Below are positions 6,651 through 8,381 of a stretch of 8,381 nucleotides of DNA, piece after piece (positions within the stretch are counted from its first letter, which is position 1; each line of letters opens with the position of its first letter). Where the stretch lies: contig JAUQYY010000164.1 of NCBI GenBank assembly GCA_030587505.1, positions 1 through 8,381 of the forward strand, written 5' to 3'. The stretch comes from Candidatus Sigynarchaeota archaeon (GTDB taxonomy: Archaea; Asgardarchaeota; Jordarchaeia; Jordarchaeales; Jordarchaeaceae). The position numbers and the translations under genes were made by a program. The notes below the pieces were generated by a model. It did no database searches and was not told where the DNA came from. It was given only the letters and a program-made list of their open reading frames with translations.

Positions 6651-7280
6651 ATGGCTGACGAACTCGTGGATGCCATGGCTAACCTGGAAAGAGGCAAAGT
6701 CATAGAGAGTGTGAAAAGAGAGGTTGAGAAAGGTACAGATCCCTTGGAAATAATCGAGCGTCTCAGTCAGGGACTAAAAATCGTAGGGGATCTTTACGAT
6801 AAGAAGGAGTACTTTCTAGCAGAACTCATAACAGCTGGGGACATTTTCCAAAACGCTTTTCAAGAACTAAAACCAGCCCTAGAAAAGAAGGGCGTCAAAA
6901 CCCGAGTTAAGGGAAAAATAGTAATCGGAACTGTTCGTGGCGATCTCCACGACATCGGCAAAAACATCGTAATAACCATGCTGGTGTCCTCCGGGTTCTA
7001 CGTCGAAGACCTAGGGGTTGACGTGCCGCCGCAGAGATTCGTAGAAGCGGTAAGACGAACAGACGCGGACATCCTCGCGATGTCGGCCCTTCTCACGGTA
7101 GCATTAGACGCCGCGAAGGAAACCATAGAGCTGGTGGAGAAGGAAAACCTCAGAAGCAAAGTGAAAATAATCTGCGGAGGGGCGGCATTCAACGAAAACA
7201 TCGCAAAAAAACTTGGCGCGGACGCCTACGGCAAAGATCCAATAGAAGCAGTAAAAATCTGCCAGGCGCTCCTAGAATAA
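6651..7280 (+). CDS. Methyltransferase corrinoid (cobalamin-binding) protein, MtbC/MtmC-like
   Basis: A 209-residue methyl carrier that holds a cobamide and shuttles a methyl group between two methyltransferases. Residues 1-85 form the helical cap domain (B12-binding-2 type) with GLKIVGDLYDKKEYFLAELI. Residues 86-209 form the Rossmann-like B12 domain with GDLHDIGKNIV, where His100 is the expected lower cobalt ligand in the D-x-H-x-x-G motif. They continue with SALLT (Ser145, Leu147) and CGGAAFN (Gly176-Gly177) lining the nucleotide tail. Length and motifs are standard for stand-alone corrinoid proteins of methylamine, methanol or methoxy-compound systems, which cannot be told apart from sequence alone. 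Partner candidates are the URO-D methyltransferase at 79 and whatever enzyme the stub at 4840 once was. It is transcribed alone, divergently from the sulfatase-fold hydrolase. No activating enzyme (RamA type) is seen in the window. Confidence 0.92.
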   Translation: MADELVDAMANLERGKVIESVKREVEKGTDPLEIIERLSQGLKIVGDLYDKKEYFLAELITAGDIFQNAFQELKPALEKKGVKTRVKGKIVIGTVRGDLHDIGKNIVITMLVSSGFYVEDLGVDVPPQRFVEAVRRTDADILAMSALLTVALDAAKETIELVEKENLRSKVKIICGGAAFNENIAKKLGADAYGKDPIEAVKICQALLE

Positions 7281-7533
7281 GCCCGCCCTCCGCTCATCAT
7301 AAAAAATTTAAGTAGAAAGGAGAAAAATCACCCAACACCAGCCTTTCCTGTTTTAGATTCCAAGAATCGCATAACACCACTTTTGGGATCACACCATGCA
7401 AAGAAACTGAAGTAGCATAAATGGGATAAAACGAAGCCATAGAAAAAATATCTACCGTTTACTCTCATTCACAGCCAGCGTCTCTCAAGAGGTATTACGT
7501 GTACTGCTGAATTTCTGAAGGGCCTTCATAGAC
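7281..7533. other. Intergenic region without a recognisable gene
   Basis: About 250 bases between the corrinoid gene and a probable gene remnant. Frames on both strands are short and broken. On the - strand there are T-rich stretches (T6 at 7448-7443 and T6 at 7306-7301) that could end transcripts coming from the right. No tRNA or structured RNA was recognised. Confidence 0.5.
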
Positions 7534-7846
7534 CTAGAACAGTTTTGCTATCCTCCAATCATTTGAAGTGCATCCGCCGCTATTATTCTGAGTGCCTTCG
7601 ATGTTGATGAGCTTGGCGTTACTCACATCTACTAGAGCATCCCGGTTCTGGTCGATGAGGCAGACGACGCGTTTGGTCAGTAGGTGTGTCAAAAACCGCG
7701 CTTCCGTTCTTTCGTACCCAAAGGAATTGCGGGTTGGTGCCTAAGTAGTTGGCGTACATTGATGTGACGATTCAGGGATCAGTTGCGCCTAAAAGCTTTA
7801 CTGAAGTGCCATCAGTGTCCTTAATTAATCTTCGAGCGTTGATTTC
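7534..7846 (-). pseudogene. Probable broken gene downstream of the ferredoxin
   Basis: Two protein-like frames on the - strand follow each other. From 7846 one reads INARRLIKDTDGTSVKLLGA and on to a TGA (7774-7772), then IVTSMYANYLGTNPQFL in the same frame. Near 7710-7700 the plausible sequence shifts to a second frame, FGYERTEARFLTHLLTKRVV followed by CLIDQNRDALVDVSNAKLIN, which ends with TAG at 7536-7534. A GGGAG lies just before the first codons, where an ATC stands at the place of a start. I read this as a gene of roughly 100 residues with one in-frame stop, one frameshift and a lost start. I do not recognise the family. It sits 25 bases after the ferredoxin stop on the same strand, so it may have been its operon partner. 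The interpretation rests on the look of the translations only. Confidence 0.35.
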
Positions 7847-7871
7847 TTAACTCCCTTCGGGTAGGCGTAAA

Positions 7872-8129
7872 TTAGCTTCCTTTAGATGCAGAGTCCGCAT
7901 GTCTAATGGGAGGGACAATTTCTTCCGTGTCCCCTTCTTTTAGGACTAGTGCGTGTCCTTTACAGTGCATAACGCAGGTAAAACAGTCGGTTCTGGTGGC
8001 GCACTTGGATATGTCCACTTCAAACCTTGGGTCTATATCTTTAATTGCACCAACTGGACAGACCGTCATACATGTTCTACAGTGTTGACACCTTTCTGGG
8101 TGCGCTAGAACTGGATAATTAAATTTCAA
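7872..8129 (-). CDS. Small 2[4Fe-4S] ferredoxin
   Basis: An 85-residue electron carrier with two cluster motifs. The first is the regular C-x2-C-x2-C-x3-C-P (Cys14, 17, 20, 24). The second is C-x5-C-x2-C-x3-C (Cys43, 49, 52, 56) with a longer first spacing and lysine instead of the usual proline after the last cysteine. Clusters of this kind carry low-potential electrons; a partner cannot be named. A role in reducing the corrinoid protein is conceivable but unproven. The start is TTG, supported by AGGTGA at 8139-8134, 4 bases upstream, and by a start that leaves 13 residues before the first cysteine. The C-terminal 15-20 residues, after the last cluster, look unstructured. A strong TATA box precedes it, so it has its own promoter. 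Confidence 0.85.
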   Translation of the reverse strand: MKFNYPVLAHPERCQHCRTCMTVCPVGAIKDIDPRFEVDISKCATRTDCFTCVMHCKGHALVLKEGDTEEIVPPIRHADSASKGS

Positions 8130-8133
8130 ACAC

Positions 8134-8190
8134 TCACCTGATTGTTCATGGTATTGGAACGTAATGACACAACTTTTATATATCTTTCCG
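8134..8190 (-). promoter_or_regulatory. Ferredoxin promoter and ribosome binding site
   Basis: TATATAAAA (8182-8174) preceded by a purine-rich BRE-like GGAAAGA is the best TATA box in the window. Transcription should start near 8151, giving a leader of about 20 bases that contains AGGTGA at 8139-8134 before the TTG at 8129. Confidence 0.6.
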
Positions 8191-8319
8191 GTGTTCTATA
8201 CGCTTTTCCCGCGGAAGGCAACCGTACACAGGTATAACTCGAATAAAGATTTATGAGAATGTAAACTATTTTAAATGGTGAAGCTCTGGTTTTCCAGAAA
8301 TCGGACAGAAAAACAACTT

Positions 8320-8381
8320 TTACCTCTCGTGTTTTCTAGCTCTTCTTATTCTGATAATTCTTTTAATCTCCACCATAGAGT
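8320..8381 (-). CDS. Possible C-terminal end of a gene entering from the right edge
   Basis: The - strand frame from the window edge reads SMVEIKRIIRIRRARKHER and stops with TAA at 8322-8320. A T-rich stretch (8317-8306), a possible terminator, follows it. The basic, Ile/Arg/Lys-rich composition looks like archaeal coding sequence, but only 19 residues are visible. A competing + strand frame starts at ATG 8275 and stays open to the edge, with a less protein-like, serine-rich translation. Neither can be assigned a function. Confidence 0.3.
   Translation of the reverse strand, partial: SMVEIKRIIRIRRARKHER

Noticed and set aside
6491..6703. 70-codon - strand frame in the divergent region
   Set aside because: It overlaps the corrinoid gene start and its promoter, and the translation has no family features.
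7906..8088. 60-codon + strand frame over the ferredoxin
   Set aside because: It is the antisense of two clear cysteine cluster motifs.
8275..8381. + strand frame open to the right edge
   Set aside because: It starts on an ATG directly inside an AT-rich stretch with no ribosome binding site and gives a serine-rich, unconvincing sequence; the opposite strand looks more like coding.
1..8381. CRISPR array, tRNA, rRNA or insertion sequence
   Set aside because: No regularly spaced repeats, no clover-leaf or rRNA-like stretch, and no transposase or terminal repeats were seen on either strand.

Overview
The window looks archaeal. The apparent promoters are TATA boxes about 25 bases upstream of short leaders. 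Ribosome binding sites are of the GGTGAT / GGAG type, three genes probably start at TTG, and the gene families (URO-D-type methyltransferase, stand-alone corrinoid protein, cytoplasmic GH38 mannosidase, small 2[4Fe-4S] ferredoxin) are common in anaerobic archaea. Ca. Bathyarchaeia or a relative is my guess from this gene mix; no marker gene is present to prove it.

Layout. Left block (+ strand, 79-4680): a URO-D superfamily methyltransferase, a cupin sugar isomerase of the D-lyxose/D-mannose type and a GH38 alpha-mannosidase of the MngB kind, probably one transcript. Middle block (- strand, 4840-6371): a sulfatase-fold hydrolase convergent with the mannosidase. About 26 bases beyond its stop lies a C-terminal stub of a second URO-D methyltransferase, a gene remnant. 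A 279-base divergent control region (6372-6650) separates the hydrolase from a corrinoid methyl-carrier protein (+ strand, 6651-7280). Right block: about 590 bases with no intact gene (7281-7871), part of which looks like a broken gene, then a 2[4Fe-4S] ferredoxin (- strand, 7872-8129) with a strong TATA box, and possibly the last codons of another - strand gene at the right edge.

How it may work together (inference). No enzyme has an evident signal peptide, so substrates would be handled inside the cell. The mannosidase would free mannose from a small mannoside or glycan, and the cupin isomerase would turn mannose into fructose. The sulfatase-fold enzyme would remove a sulfate or phosphate ester, and the URO-D protein with the corrinoid protein would move a methyl group from a methylated substrate toward C1 metabolism, with the ferredoxin as a possible low-potential electron donor. 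The remnant suggests that the ancestral locus held a second methyltransferase directly behind the hydrolase. The most unusual points are the hydrolase's threonine where sulfatases carry the formylglycine cysteine, the His-x-Asp instead of His-x-Cys metal motif in the URO-D protein, and the two decaying genes.
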